From Bauldia sp. (GTDB lineage Bacteria > Pseudomonadota > Alphaproteobacteria > Rhizobiales > Kaistiaceae), in assembly GCA_020442095.1 (NCBI GenBank), contig JAGRKY010000181.1, positions 1-6,946 of the forward strand: a DNA stretch of 6,946 nt. Direction: 5' to 3'. Within the stretch, counting starts at the first letter, position 1. Every line of letters begins with the position of its first letter. Made by a program: the position numbers and the translations under genes. Below, piece after piece: positions 1 through 6,946 of this stretch. The notes under the pieces are model-generated. The model saw only the letters and a program-made list of their open reading frames with translations. It was not told where the DNA came from and ran no database searches.

Positions 1-148
1 GATGGAGGCGCTGACCGCCGTCTCAGTCGCCTGCCTGACGATCTACGACATGGCCAAGGCGGTCGACCGGGGCATGGTCATCACCGACGTGCGGCTCCTC
101 GAGAAGAGCGGCGGCCGGTCGGGGGACTGGCGGGCTCCGGGCGCATGA
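1..148 (+). CDS. moaC: MoaC, cyclic pyranopterin monophosphate synthase (C-terminal part, 5' end outside window)
   Basis: Only the last 48 complete codons are present; the frame starts at base 2 and ends in TGA at 146-148. MoaC works with the radical-SAM enzyme MoaA in the first step of molybdenum-cofactor synthesis, turning the GTP-derived intermediate into cyclic pyranopterin monophosphate in the cytoplasm. The fragment begins [20 protein letters not shown] and continues into [12 protein letters not shown], the highly conserved MoaC C-terminus. The Asp (codon 47-49) and Lys (codon 56-58) of the TIYDMxKAV segment, which are active-site residues in the family, are both present. The Met-Cys-Lys common in homologues is Met-Ala-Lys here, which is unlikely to matter. 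The stop codon overlaps the moeA start as ATGA (145-148), so the two genes are very probably one operon with coupled translation. Identification is firm; nothing can be said about the missing N-terminal part. Confidence 0.95.
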   Translation, partial: MEALTAVSVACLTIYDMAKAVDRGMVITDVRLLEKSGGRSGDWRAPGA

Positions 149-1353
149 GCCTGCTGCCGGTCGAGGACGCGATCGCTCGCATCGTCGGTGATGTCGAGGT
201 GCCGCTGTCGTCGGAAAGCGTTGCCCTGACCGAGGCGGCGGGCCGGACGCTCGCCGAGGACCTTGCTGCCAAGCGGTCGCAACCGCCCTTCCCGGCTTCG
301 GCGATGGACGGCTACGCGGTCCGCGCCGGCGACGTCGAACGCGGGCTCTTCCTGAAGGTGATCGGCACCTCGGCGGCCGGCCATCGATTTGCCGGCAAAG
401 TTTCCGAGGGCGAGACCGTCAGGATATTCACCGGCGCTCCGGTTCCCGAGGGCGCCGACACGATCCTCATCCAGGAAAATGCGGAGGTCGTGGACGACGG
501 AACGATCAGGGCACGGGAGGCGGTGGTGCCAGGCCGCCATGTCCGGCGCGTCGGGCTCGACTTCGTGTCCGGCCGGACGCTGCTTGCAGCGGGCACCCTG
601 ATCGGCCCCCGCGAATTGTCCCTCATCGCCTCGATGGGCCATGCCTCGCTTCCCGTCCGTCGGCGGCCCAGGGTCGCGATCATCGCGACCGGCGACGAAC
701 TGGTGCCGCCGGGAACGATGCCCGGGCCCGACCAGATCATATCCTCGAATGCCGTCGCGACCGCGGCTTTGGTGCGGGACGCCGGCGGCGAGCCGTTCGA
801 CCTCGGCATCGTCGGCGACACCCGTGACGCGATCGCCGAGGCGGTGGCGAAGGCTTCGGAACTCCCGGCGGACATCCTGGTCACCCTCGGTGGCGCTTCG
901 GTCGGCGAGCACGACCTCGTCCGGGAGGTCCTGCAGGCGAACGGCATGGCGCTCAATTTCTGGCGGATCGCCATGCGGCCCGGCAAGCCGCTGATGTTCG
1001 GCCGGCTCGGCTCCCAGAACGTGCTCGGCCTTCCCGGCAATCCGGTGTCTTCCTTCGTCTGCGGCCTGCTCTTCCTCCGCCCGCTGATCGGCGCCATGCT
1101 CGGCCGCCCTTATGACGACCCGGCGGAACCCGCCATCCTCGCCGCCGACATCGGCGAAAATGACCAGCGGCAGGATTACGTCCGCGCGACGTACCGGTCC
1201 CACGAGACGCGCCTGCCCTCCGTCATTCCGCTTCCCGTCCAGGACAGTGCGATGCTCTCGGTGCTGGCCGACGCCAGCTGCCTGCTGATCAGGCCGCCGC
1301 ACGCGCCGTCGGCCAAAGCCGGCGATCCCTGCCGGATCATCCGCCTTCGCTGA
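145..1353 (+). CDS. moeA: MoeA, molybdopterin molybdenumtransferase
   Basis: 402 aa, the usual length for MoeA (about 400-415). It catalyses the last step of molybdenum-cofactor synthesis, inserting molybdate into adenylylated molybdopterin. Visible family motifs in order: [13 protein letters not shown] (residues 47-59) near the start of the N-terminal region; [12 protein letters not shown] (94-105); then the MoCF/MogA-like domain with [10 protein letters not shown] (177-186), GDTRD (224-228), [10 protein letters not shown] (248-257), the RPGKP loop (278-282) and GLPGNPVSS (295-303). The rest forms the C-terminal beta-barrel domain. The acidic active-site positions and the GKP lysine (K281) are intact, so the enzyme should be functional. 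The ATG at 145 is preferred because it overlaps the moaC stop (ATGA), and the protein start MSLLPVEDA fits homologues. A G-rich stretch around 119-126 lies upstream but further away than a normal ribosome site, consistent with coupling to moaC. The next gene, lexA, is 148 bases downstream and appears to have its own promoter region. Confidence 0.97.
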   Translation: MSLLPVEDAIARIVGDVEVPLSSESVALTEAAGRTLAEDLAAKRSQPPFPASAMDGYAVRAGDVERGLFLKVIGTSAAGHRFAGKVSEGETVRIFTGAPVPEGADTILIQENAEVVDDGTIRAREAVVPGRHVRRVGLDFVSGRTLLAAGTLIGPRELSLIASMGHASLPVRRRPRVAIIATGDELVPPGTMPGPDQIISSNAVATAALVRDAGGEPFDLGIVGDTRDAIAEAVAKASELPADILVTLGGASVGEHDLVREVLQANGMALNFWRIAMRPGKPLMFGRLGSQNVLGLPGNPVSSFVCGLLFLRPLIGAMLGRPYDDPAEPAILAADIGENDQRQDYVRATYRSHETRLPSVIPLPVQDSAMLSVLADASCLLIRPPHAPSAKAGDPCRIIRLR

Positions 1354-1370
1354 TTGCCTTCGTCGCGGCG

Positions 1371-1401
1371 GCGGGAAGACGCTGAAAACCGGGATTCCCG
1401 C
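1371..1401 (+). terminator. Possible moeA terminator stem-loop
   Basis: A perfect 7-bp inverted repeat, GCGGGAA (1371-1377) and TTCCCGC (1395-1401), encloses a 17-base loop and starts 18 bases after the moeA stop codon. Only TT follows the stem, not a T-run, so it is not a textbook intrinsic terminator. An alternative smaller hairpin (CGGG/CCCG around ATT) could form inside it. Its place between moeA and the lexA operators makes a transcript-end or insulating role plausible. The call is tentative and rests on the repeat alone. Confidence 0.35.
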
Positions 1402-1419
1402 TTAACCGAATATTCAGTC

Positions 1420-1449
1420 TTGCGGAACACATATAGAACAAGGTAGTTT
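1420..1449 (+). promoter_or_regulatory. Candidate lexA promoter overlapping the LexA operator
   Basis: TTGCGG at 1420-1425 could be a -35 element (TTG core). TAGTTT at 1444-1449 lies 18 bases further on and is a weak -10 (3 of 6 consensus bases). The perfect GAAC-N7-GAAC box lies between the two elements, where a bound LexA dimer would block RNA polymerase. The predicted start would leave a leader of roughly 45 bases before the lexA ATG. The -10 is poor, and only the relation to the operator makes this worth listing. A different -10 cannot be excluded. Confidence 0.3.
1425..1439. promoter_or_regulatory. LexA operator (SOS box), perfect GAAC-N7-GAAC
   Basis: GAAC at 1425-1428 and GAAC at 1436-1439 are separated by exactly seven bases (ACATATA). 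This direct repeat, GTTC-N7-GTTC on the other strand, is the established LexA-binding motif of alphaproteobacteria, unlike the CTG-N10-CAG palindrome of enterobacteria. It lies 63 bases upstream of the lexA ATG with an AT-rich centre in otherwise GC-rich DNA. It therefore supports LexA autoregulation directly. Confidence 0.88.
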
Positions 1450-1464
1450 GTTCGTGTTTTGTAC
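1450..1464. promoter_or_regulatory. Second, imperfect LexA operator, GTTC-N7-GTAC
   Basis: GTTC at 1450-1453 and GTAC at 1461-1464 with a seven-base spacer (GTGTTTT) match the alphaproteobacterial LexA motif at 7 of 8 defined bases, in the opposite orientation to the first box. It starts 10 bases after the first box ends. The facing half-sites of the two boxes also form an inverted repeat, GAACAA (1436-1441), six bases, TTGTTC (1448-1453). It is probably a weaker or cooperative site for LexA, or a site that overlaps the transcription start. The single mismatch keeps confidence moderate. Confidence 0.55.
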
Positions 1465-1501
1465 CTGACTCGGTTCAGCGGCAAGGTTCCCGGACGATCC
1501 A

Positions 1502-2197
1502 ATGCTTACGCGCAAACAGCACGAACTCCTGATGTTCATCCATGAGCGGCTGAAGGAATCGGGTGTTCCCCCCTCGTTCGACGAGATGAAGGACGCGCTC
1601 GACCTCAGGTCCAAGTCCGGCATTCATCGCCTGATCCGCGCGCTCGAGGAACGTGGCTTCATCCGCCGGCTTCCGAACCGGGCGCGAGCGATCGAGGTCG
1701 TCCGCATGCCCGAGTCGTCGACACCGCCGGTGCAGAGGCCGCGTGGCTTCTCGCCGAGCGTCATCGAGGGCAGCCTCGGCCGGGTCAAGCCGGTGAGCCA
1801 CGAGTCCGTCGCCGAGCCGGTGACCATCCCGGTGATGGGCCGCATCGCGGCCGGCGTACCGATCGAGGCGATCCAGACCCACAGCCATTCGATCGGGGTG
1901 CCGCCGGACATGCTTTCCCCCGGAGAGCATTTCGCGCTCGATGTCCGGGGCGATTCGATGATCGAGGCCGGCATCCTCGACGGCGATACGGTGCTGATCC
2001 GGAAGTCGGACACAGCGGAGACCGGCGACATTGTCGTCGCGCTTGTCGACGACGAGGAAGCGACGCTGAAGCGGCTGAGGCGGAAAGGCGCCTCGATCGC
2101 GCTGGAAGCCGCCAACCCGGCATACGAGACGCGGATCTTCGGGCCGGATCGGGTTCGCATCCAGGGCAAGCTGGTCGGACTGCTGCGGCGCTACTGA
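1502..2197 (+). CDS. lexA: LexA, SOS-response transcriptional repressor
   Basis: 231 aa, typical of alphaproteobacterial LexA. It represses DNA-damage genes; RecA filaments on single-stranded DNA trigger its self-cleavage and derepression. The N-terminal winged helix-turn-helix domain (about 1-65) starts [17 protein letters not shown], with the recognition-helix region around [16 protein letters not shown] (37-52). A linker of about 40 residues (70-108) follows. The C-terminal S24 peptidase domain has the scissile Ala117-Gly118 in GRIAAGVP, the catalytic Ser152 in RGDSM and the catalytic Lys190 in ATLKRL, so autocleavage should work. The ATG at 1502 gives the conserved N-terminus; the ribosome site is weak, with only GGA about 10 bases upstream. 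The upstream gap carries GAAC-N7-GAAC and GTTC-N7-GTAC operators, which indicates autoregulation. Its 3' end overlaps convergent comEC by 7 bases. Identification is firm; the operator type agrees with the protein subgroup. Confidence 0.98.
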   Translation: MLTRKQHELLMFIHERLKESGVPPSFDEMKDALDLRSKSGIHRLIRALEERGFIRRLPNRARAIEVVRMPESSTPPVQRPRGFSPSVIEGSLGRVKPVSHESVAEPVTIPVMGRIAAGVPIEAIQTHSHSIGVPPDMLSPGEHFALDVRGDSMIEAGILDGDTVLIRKSDTAETGDIVVALVDDEEATLKRLRRKGASIALEAANPAYETRIFGPDRVRIQGKLVGLLRRY

Positions 2198-4395
2198 GCC
2201 GCGGGCGGCATGAAGGGTCTGCGGTTCGCCGGATAAGCGGTCTCGACGCGGAAGCCCCTCTCCTTTCCTTCGCCGGATGTCCGATAGAGCGCGTGGGCGC
2301 CGCCGCTCCTCAGGTCGGCGCGGTCGATCACCGTTTCGGGGTCGTCACAGAAGGCCGGTGCCGGGAAACGGCTGACGATCACCTTCGCCATCCGGCAATC
2401 GTCGGCAAAGGCTTCTGGCCTGACGCCGACCGCCACCATCGTCCCGTCATCGAGTTCGCTCACGCACCCGAGCGGATCGCAGCGCACGCCGTCCTCGAGA
2501 GCCCCCGACACGGGACTCGGGTCGGCGTCGGCCCTTAGCCATGTTTCGACGGCGAAGCGATTGGCCTTGAGGCCGACGATCCGGTAGCGCCCGTCGGGTC
2601 CGCGGATCGCAGCCGTGGTGCCGCTGTCGGCGATCAGGATGTCGGGACGCGGCGTGAGGACGGCGACCGGGACCGCAAGAGCGAGCGAAAGGAGGCCAAG
2701 GTATCGCCACCGCTCGCGCCAGATCGCGAGCCATAGAAAGCCGGCGACGACGAGGAGCAAGGCGCTTACCGGGGCCATCGGGACGCCGCCCCAGTCATGC
2801 GACCATGCCGCGGTAGTCCGGGCGACCGCCAGGATCCAGTCGAGCCCCCAGCCCATTGCAGCGAGCGGGATGGATTCAAGACCGAAGGGCATCAGCAGGA
2901 CGGCGAAGAGTGCCATCGGCATGACGACGAAACCGACCACCGGCATGGCGAGGAGATTGGCGACGAGGGTCAACGGGGCGGCGCGCTGGAAATGGTAGAT
3001 GGCGAAGGGCGTTGTCGCGAGACCGGCTATGAGCGACGTCAGCAGAAGGCTCCGTGCCGAGAGCAGCAGTCGCGTCGCGGGGCCGCGGTCGGTGAGGTCC
3101 AGGACCGTGAGCCGCCTGTCGGCCATCTCGCGGATCGCTTCATAGCCGGCGACGAGCGCAAGGGTCGCGGCGAAGGACATCTGGAAGCTCGCGGTCAGCA
3201 GGCTCTCCGGCTCGATCACCAGGACGATGAGCGCGGCGAGCGCGACGTTGCGGATGGTGATCGCCCGGCGGTCGATCATCACCGCCACCAGCATAACCGC
3301 CAGCATGATGAAGGCGCGCTCGGTCGATACGCTGGCGCCCGAGATGGCGAGGTAGATCGCGGCGATAGCCAAGGCCCCGGCCGCCGCCCATTTGCGGATC
3401 GGCCGGGTCGTGGCGAGCGTCTGCGACAGGGCGAGCAGCGCCCTGATCAGCCAGAAGGCCGAGCCGGCGACGAGCGCCATATGCAGCCCCGAGATCGCGA
3501 GGATGTGCCCGAGGCCGGAGTCGCGCATCGCGTCCTGGGCCGCTTCGGATATTCCCCGCCGGTCACCCATGACGAGCGCCGCGGCGATCTGCCCCCGATC
3601 GCCCGGCAGCGCCGCGACGATGCGCTCGCGGATGGTCTGGCGAAGATGCGCGACCGGCATGGCGAGGCGTATGGCGAGCGGTGGCGGGCCGATGTCGGCG
3701 GGTTTCGCCGCGCCATAGGCGAAGCCGGCGGCGCCGATGCCGTCGTAATAGTCGGCGCGGGCGAAATCGTAGCCACCGGGGATGGTCGGGCCGCTCGGCG
3801 GCCTCAGGCGGGCAAGAACGGCAATGGCATCGCCCACGGCGATCGCGTCGGCTTTGCTGCGGATGGTGATGCGGACCTCCGGCGGCCGCCGCTCCGGGCG
3901 CACCTTCTCCATGTCGTGGACGCGCAGGACGATCCTCACTCCGCCTCGTGATGCGGCTTCGCGCGCGGCGACCCACCCATCCAGATTCGTCGTCATCTCG
4001 TGCTCGAGGACGGGGGCGGCGACCAGATCCGTCCGCGCCTTCATGACGGTCGTGCCGAGCGTGATGGTCATCAATGCCGCCAGGAGCCTGAAAAGGCCGA
4101 GGTGTCCCCGGGCGCGCCAGGCAGCGGCGCCGAGCACGGCCGCGGCGATCGCCAGCGCAACGAGCGATGGCTCGGCAGGCAGCGCGAAATAGACGGCGAT
4201 CCCGGCCCCGAAAAGAACCGGCAACCACAGGAAGGCGCGACCGGCCTCCATTTCCCGCTCGAAGGTTGCGCCGAGCGAGAGCCGTATCGTGTCGAAGGCA
4301 AACGGATGGAGACGGCCGCCGCGGAAAGGCAGCAACCTCCGCGGCCGATCGGCCGCGGTGTCGCCGCTCCTGCTTCCCGGTTGCAGATCGCTCAT
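2191..4395 (-). CDS. comEC: ComEC/Rec2-family DNA-uptake membrane channel
   Basis: 734 aa polytopic membrane protein. ComEC carries single-stranded DNA across the inner membrane during natural transformation. Order of parts: a cytosolic N-terminus of about 50 residues; hydrophobic segments around 53-71, 76-92 and 101-118; a DUF4131/OB-fold-like region about 125-235; and the Competence domain about 255-560 with [13 protein letters not shown] (294-306), [10 protein letters not shown] (353-362) and [16 protein letters not shown] (478-493) within many membrane segments. The C-terminal region (585-734) occupies the position of the metallo-beta-lactamase-like domain but has no HxHxDH motif and only one His (H701). 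All four cysteines of the protein are there (C639, C644, C667, C683). The ATG at 4395 has a GGGGAGGG stretch about 12 bases upstream; Met49 ([12 protein letters not shown]) is a possible later start. glnS ends 70 bases upstream on the same strand, and the 3' end overlaps lexA by 7 bases. ComEC is often kept in bacteria not known to be competent, so actual transformation is not implied. Confidence 0.95.
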   Translation of the reverse strand: MSDLQPGSRSGDTAADRPRRLLPFRGGRLHPFAFDTIRLSLGATFEREMEAGRAFLWLPVLFGAGIAVYFALPAEPSLVALAIAAAVLGAAAWRARGHLGLFRLLAALMTITLGTTVMKARTDLVAAPVLEHEMTTNLDGWVAAREAASRGGVRIVLRVHDMEKVRPERRPPEVRITIRSKADAIAVGDAIAVLARLRPPSGPTIPGGYDFARADYYDGIGAAGFAYGAAKPADIGPPPLAIRLAMPVAHLRQTIRERIVAALPGDRGQIAAALVMGDRRGISEAAQDAMRDSGLGHILAISGLHMALVAGSAFWLIRALLALSQTLATTRPIRKWAAAGALAIAAIYLAISGASVSTERAFIMLAVMLVAVMIDRRAITIRNVALAALIVLVIEPESLLTASFQMSFAATLALVAGYEAIREMADRRLTVLDLTDRGPATRLLLSARSLLLTSLIAGLATTPFAIYHFQRAAPLTLVANLLAMPVVGFVVMPMALFAVLLMPFGLESIPLAAMGWGLDWILAVARTTAAWSHDWGGVPMAPVSALLLVVAGFLWLAIWRERWRYLGLLSLALAVPVAVLTPRPDILIADSGTTAAIRGPDGRYRIVGLKANRFAVETWLRADADPSPVSGALEDGVRCDPLGCVSELDDGTMVAVGVRPEAFADDCRMAKVIVSRFPAPAFCDDPETVIDRADLRSGGAHALYRTSGEGKERGFRVETAYPANRRPFMPPAAQ

Positions 4396-4465
4396 GGCCG
4401 GAGACGCCCTCCCCGGTCATCGATGCTACATCAGCGGGTAGCGGTTCCGGAATACACCCGGGGGA

Positions 4466-6136
4466 TTATTTCCCGGCAACCTTGGCCCAGCTGTCGCGCA
4501 GCCCCACCGTCCGGTTGAAGACCGGGTGATCGGCGGTCGAGAGCGGATCGCGGACGAAATAGCCGAGCCGCTCGAACTGCATGACGTCGTTGGTATTCGC
4601 CTCGACGATCGACGGTTCCAGCCGGCAATTGACCAGAGCCTGGCGCGAGGCCGGATTGAGCGTGGCGGCGAGATTGCCGGGCTGCGGCTCCGGATCGCTG
4701 AACAGCGGTTCGTAAAGGTGCACCTCGGCGCGGGTTGAGTCCTCCGCGGAGACCCAGTGGATCGTCCCCTTGACCTTTCGGCCGTCCGGCGGCGTGTTGC
4801 CGCCACGCGTCTCCGGGTCGTAGGTGCACCGCAACTCGACGACCTCGCCATTCTCGTCCTTGATCACGTCCCGGCAGGTGACAAAATAGGCGTAGCGCAG
4901 GCGAACCTCGGCCCCGGGCGCGAGGCGGAAGAACTTCTTCGGCGGGTCCTCCATGAAGTCGTCGCGCTCGATGTAGATCTCGCGCGAGAAGGTCACCGGC
5001 CGCGTCCCGAGATCGGGATTGGAGGGGTTGTTCACGGCCTCGAGCTCTTCCGTCTGCCCTTCCGGATAGTTCTCGATGACCACCTTCAGCGGATCGAGCA
5101 CGGCCATCCGCCGTTCGGCGGTCAGGTTGAGCATGTCGCGGATCGAAGCCTCGAGCATCGCGACATCGACCATGCTGTCGGCGCGGGCGACGCCGATCCG
5201 CCCGACGAAATCGCGGATCGCCTCGGGCGGCACGCCGCGCCTCCGGTAGCCGGAAAGGGTCGGCATGCGGGGGTCGTCCCAGCCGTCGACATGGCCATCA
5301 CGCACCAGCTCGGTCAGCACCCGCTTGGACAGCAGCGTATGGGTGAGGTTGAGGCGAGCGAATTCATACTGCCGCGGCCGCGACGGCACCGGCAGGTTCT
5401 CGATCAGCCAGTCGTAGAGCGGCCGGTGATCGGCGAATTCCAGCGTGCAGAGCGAATGGGTCACCCCTTCGATCGCGTCGGACTGGCCATGGGCGAAATC
5501 GTAGCTCGGATAGATGCACCAGTCGGTCCCGGTCCGCGGATGCCTAGCGTGGAGGATCCGGTAGAGCACGGGATCGCGCAGGTTGATGTTGCCCGAGGCC
5601 ATGTCGATCTTCGCACGAAGCACCCGGGCGCCGTCCGGGAATTCGCCGGTGCGCATGCGGACGAGAAGGTCGAGATTCTCGTCCGGCGTCCGGTCGCGCC
5701 AGGGGCTGTTCTGCCCGGGCTCGGTCAGCGTCCCGCGGGTCGCCCGCATCTCTTCCTGGGTCTGGTCGTCGACATAGGCCTTGCCGGCGCGGATCAGGAC
5801 GACCGCCCATTCGTAGAGCTGCTCGAAATAATCGGATGCGTAGCGGACCTGCTCGCCCCAGTCGAAGCCGAGCCAGCGGACGTCCTCCATGATGCCGTCG
5901 ATATATTCCTGCTCTTCCTTGGCCGGATTGGTGTCGTCGAAGCGCAGGTTGCACTGGCCGCCGAATTCGGTAGCGACGCCGAAATTCAGGCAGATCGACT
6001 TGGCGTGGCCAATATGCAGGTAGCCGTTGGGCTCCGGCGGAAACCGGGTGATCGTCGTGGCGTGTTTGCCGGAGGCAAGGTCGTCGGCGATGATCTCGCG
6101 GATGAAGTCGAGTTTGGGAGAGTCGGAGTCGGACAT
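4466..6136 (-). CDS. glnS: Glutaminyl-tRNA synthetase (GlnRS)
   Basis: 556 aa class Ib aminoacyl-tRNA synthetase that attaches glutamine to tRNA-Gln with ATP in the cytoplasm. It follows E. coli GlnRS (554 aa) almost without gaps. The catalytic domain has [14 protein letters not shown] (31-44, HIGH motif), RFDDTNP (65-71), CIYPSYDF (207-214) and the KMSKS-equivalent LLSKR (268-272). Residues corresponding to the E. coli glutamine-pocket Asp66 and Tyr211 (D67 and Y212 here, Met counted) are present, so this is GlnRS and not GluRS. The C-terminal part (about 340-556) holds the two anticodon-binding beta-barrels, ending [13 protein letters not shown]. There is no YqeY fusion. The ATG at 6136 is chosen because [16 protein letters not shown] aligns with the E. 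coli N-terminus; an in-frame GTG at 6175 would add 13 low-complexity residues. Neither start has a clear Shine-Dalgarno. Upstream lie a 163-base gap and the peptidase gene; downstream comEC starts after 70 bases and may share the transcript. Confidence 0.97.
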   Translation of the reverse strand: MSDSDSPKLDFIREIIADDLASGKHATTITRFPPEPNGYLHIGHAKSICLNFGVATEFGGQCNLRFDDTNPAKEEQEYIDGIMEDVRWLGFDWGEQVRYASDYFEQLYEWAVVLIRAGKAYVDDQTQEEMRATRGTLTEPGQNSPWRDRTPDENLDLLVRMRTGEFPDGARVLRAKIDMASGNINLRDPVLYRILHARHPRTGTDWCIYPSYDFAHGQSDAIEGVTHSLCTLEFADHRPLYDWLIENLPVPSRPRQYEFARLNLTHTLLSKRVLTELVRDGHVDGWDDPRMPTLSGYRRRGVPPEAIRDFVGRIGVARADSMVDVAMLEASIRDMLNLTAERRMAVLDPLKVVIENYPEGQTEELEAVNNPSNPDLGTRPVTFSREIYIERDDFMEDPPKKFFRLAPGAEVRLRYAYFVTCRDVIKDENGEVVELRCTYDPETRGGNTPPDGRKVKGTIHWVSAEDSTRAEVHLYEPLFSDPEPQPGNLAATLNPASRQALVNCRLEPSIVEANTNDVMQFERLGYFVRDPLSTADHPVFNRTVGLRDSWAKVAGK

Positions 6137-6256
6137 GGAATTGGGAGAGGAACCACGAAAGTCAGAGGATGGCACGGCGGTGATGGATGTAGGCGCGCCG
6201 GTGACGGCGCGAATGCGGGGCGGCGGGAGTTTTCAGGAAGCAGGCCATCTTTTCAA

Positions 6257-6274
6257 CGCGTTCTCACGAACGCG
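6257..6274 (-). terminator. Inverted repeat with GTGA tetraloop, possible transcript end of the peptidase gene
   Basis: Read on the minus strand, CGCGTTC-GTGA-GAACGCG is a perfect 7-bp GC-rich stem closed by a GNRA-type loop (GUGA in RNA). It begins 25 bases beyond the peptidase stop codon. It is followed by TTGAAAAG rather than a T-run, so efficient intrinsic termination is doubtful; it could instead protect an mRNA 3' end. The TTGAAA next to it could alternatively be a weak -35 for glnS. The repeat itself is certain, the role is not. Confidence 0.35.
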
Positions 6275-6299
6275 CCCACGTTAGGCCCGGTTTCCCGTT

Positions 6300-6946
6300 T
6301 CACTTCGCCAGTTCGAGAAGCAGGGATTGGTTGAGGCGGATGCCCGCTTCGAAATTCTCGACCGGGAAGTTCTCGTTGGGCGAGTGGACCTGGGCGTCGG
6401 AGAGGGCGAGGCCGAGCAGCAGGGTGTCGGCGCCGAGGATGTCGCGGAAGGTCTGGACGATCGGGATGCTGCCGCCCTCGCGGATGAGGACCGGCTCGGC
6501 GTCGAAGGCGTTGCGGAGCGCCGTCTGCGCGGCCTGGCCGAAGGCGGAGTTCGGATCGGTGATGTAGGGTTTGCCATCGTGACCGGTGACGACCTCGATT
6601 TCCACGCCGGGCGGGCAGTGCCACTCGAGGTGGTTCACCACCTTGTCCATGATGTCCTTGGGATCCTGGTCCGGCACGAGGCGGAACGAGAGTTTCACGA
6701 AGGCCTGCGAGGGAAGCACGGTCTTCGATCCCTCGCCCTGATAGCCGCCGCCGATGCCGTTGACCTCGGCGGTCGGCCGTGCCCAGGTGCGCTCGGCGGA
6801 GGTGTAGCCGGGTTCGCCGAAGAGCCCGGGCGAGCCGGTGACTTTCAGGAAATCCGCATCCGCCACGCCGGGGACGTGCGACCACATGTGGCGCTCCCAG
6901 TCTTCGAGCGGGCGGACGGCATCGTAGAACCCATCGATGGCGACGC
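6300..6946 (-). CDS. M20-family metallopeptidase / dipeptidase (C-terminal part, 5' end outside window)
   Basis: The frame is open from the window edge (first full codon 6942-6944) to TGA at 6300-6302, giving 214 residues of a protein that is usually about 450-470 aa. These cytoplasmic enzymes are zinc-dependent hydrolases of dipeptides or acylated amino acids (ArgE/DapE/CPG2/ACY1 group). The visible part begins VAIDGFYDAVRPL and contains LFGEPGYTSAERTWARP, VNGIGGGYQGEGSKTVLPSQ, FRLVPDQDP and REGGSIPIV, all characteristic of the dimerisation domain of the dipeptidase subgroup. The second half of the catalytic domain has VHSPNENF, whose His (codon 6384-6386) is the expected C-terminal metal ligand. 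The other metal ligands (His, Asp, Glu, Glu) lie in the missing N-terminal half and cannot be checked. A Met codon at 6887 opens an in-frame ORF, but the conserved sequence continues upstream of it, so it is not the start. The substrate cannot be deduced. Its gene lies 163 bases upstream of glnS on the same strand. Confidence 0.92.
   Translation of the reverse strand, partial: VAIDGFYDAVRPLEDWERHMWSHVPGVADADFLKVTGSPGLFGEPGYTSAERTWARPTAEVNGIGGGYQGEGSKTVLPSQAFVKLSFRLVPDQDPKDIMDKVVNHLEWHCPPGVEIEVVTGHDGKPYITDPNSAFGQAAQTALRNAFDAEPVLIREGGSIPIVQTFRDILGADTLLLGLALSDAQVHSPNENFPVENFEAGIRLNQSLLLELAK

Noticed and set aside
43..1302. Long minus-strand open frame of 419 codons opposite moeA
   Set aside because: It is the antisense shadow of moeA in GC-rich DNA; the predicted protein is Arg/Asp/Gly-rich with no recognisable motif, while the plus strand encodes an intact conserved MoeA.
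1473..1489. GTTC-N9-GTTC as a third LexA box
   Set aside because: The spacing is nine bases, not the seven required by the known motif. Kept only as part of the half-site cluster observation.
1176..1502. Minus-strand open frame of 108 codons across the moeA-lexA gap
   Set aside because: It overlaps the end of moeA and the lexA operators, has no recognisable motif, and the gap is better explained as regulatory DNA.
2797..3951. Plus-strand open frame of 384 codons opposite comEC
   Set aside because: The product is strongly charged, rich in Arg, Gly, Asp and His, as expected from the complement of hydrophobic membrane-protein codons; it has no recognisable start context or domain.
6137..6175. 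Upstream GTG start for glnS adding 13 residues
   Set aside because: The ATG at 6136 aligns with the E. coli GlnRS N-terminus, whereas the extra residues ([13 protein letters not shown]) look like translated leader.
6228..6256. glnS promoter on the minus strand: TTGAAA (6256-6251), 17 bases, AAAACT (6233-6228)
   Set aside because: The -35 and spacing are acceptable but the -10 matches only 3 of 6 consensus bases, and the -35 overlaps the inverted repeat at 6257 by adjacency; too weak to list as a feature.
6260..6271. GTTC-TCAC-GAAC dyad as a LexA box in front of glnS
   Set aside because: The alphaproteobacterial LexA motif is a direct repeat with N7; this is an inverted repeat with N4, and no half-site lies at the correct N7 spacing on either side.
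4757..6334. Long plus-strand open frame of 525 codons opposite glnS
   Set aside because: It is created by the codon bias of glnS, whose catalytic motifs are all intact; the antisense product has no family features and runs on into the gap.
6300..6887. Complete 195-residue protein starting at Met 6887
   Set aside because: The same frame stays open to the window edge and the upstream residues match the M20 dipeptidase family, so this is an internal Met of a truncated gene.
1..6946. Mobile element, CRISPR array, tRNA/rRNA, toxin-antitoxin or defence cassette
   Set aside because: No transposase, integrase, terminal repeats, spaced direct repeats, tRNA-like stretch or small paired ORFs are visible; the coding density by conserved core genes leaves only gaps of 148, 70 and 163 bases.

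Overview
This is a GC-rich window of core chromosomal genes from an alphaproteobacterium, most likely of the order Hyphomicrobiales (Rhizobiales). Three things point there: the gene order moaC-moeA-lexA-comEC, the form of the LexA protein, and a GAAC-N7-GAAC operator in front of lexA, which is the alphaproteobacterial SOS box. I recognise all five genes. I see no mobile element, CRISPR array, tRNA, rRNA or defence-type cassette.

Layout. On the plus strand, positions 1-1353 hold the end of moaC and all of moeA, two molybdenum-cofactor genes joined by an ATGA stop/start overlap. A 148-base gap follows. It carries a possible terminator stem-loop and then a dense set of GAAC/GTTC half-sites that form one perfect and one near-perfect LexA operator. 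lexA (1502-2197) follows on the same strand. From there to the end of the window everything is on the minus strand: comEC (DNA-uptake channel; its 3' end overlaps the 3' end of lexA by 7 bases), glnS (glutaminyl-tRNA synthetase, 70 bases upstream of comEC and possibly co-transcribed with it), and the C-terminal half of an M20-family dipeptidase cut by the window edge. A 163-base gap between glnS and the peptidase holds a perfect 7-bp inverted repeat.

How the parts relate. moaC and moeA act at the first and last steps of molybdopterin cofactor synthesis. LexA probably represses its own promoter through the operators at 1425-1464. The convergent lexA/comEC overlap leaves no room for a terminator between the two stop codons, so lexA transcription may run antisense into comEC. 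glnS lets the cell charge tRNA-Gln directly. It lies where, from memory, many related genomes carry gltX on the opposite strand.

I did not find a clearly novel system. The points most worth checking are the lexA operator arrangement, the lexA/comEC 3' overlap, the cysteine-bearing non-metal C-terminal domain of ComEC, and glnS at this locus. Two limits apply: both end genes are truncated by the window, and no homology search or folding calculation was run.
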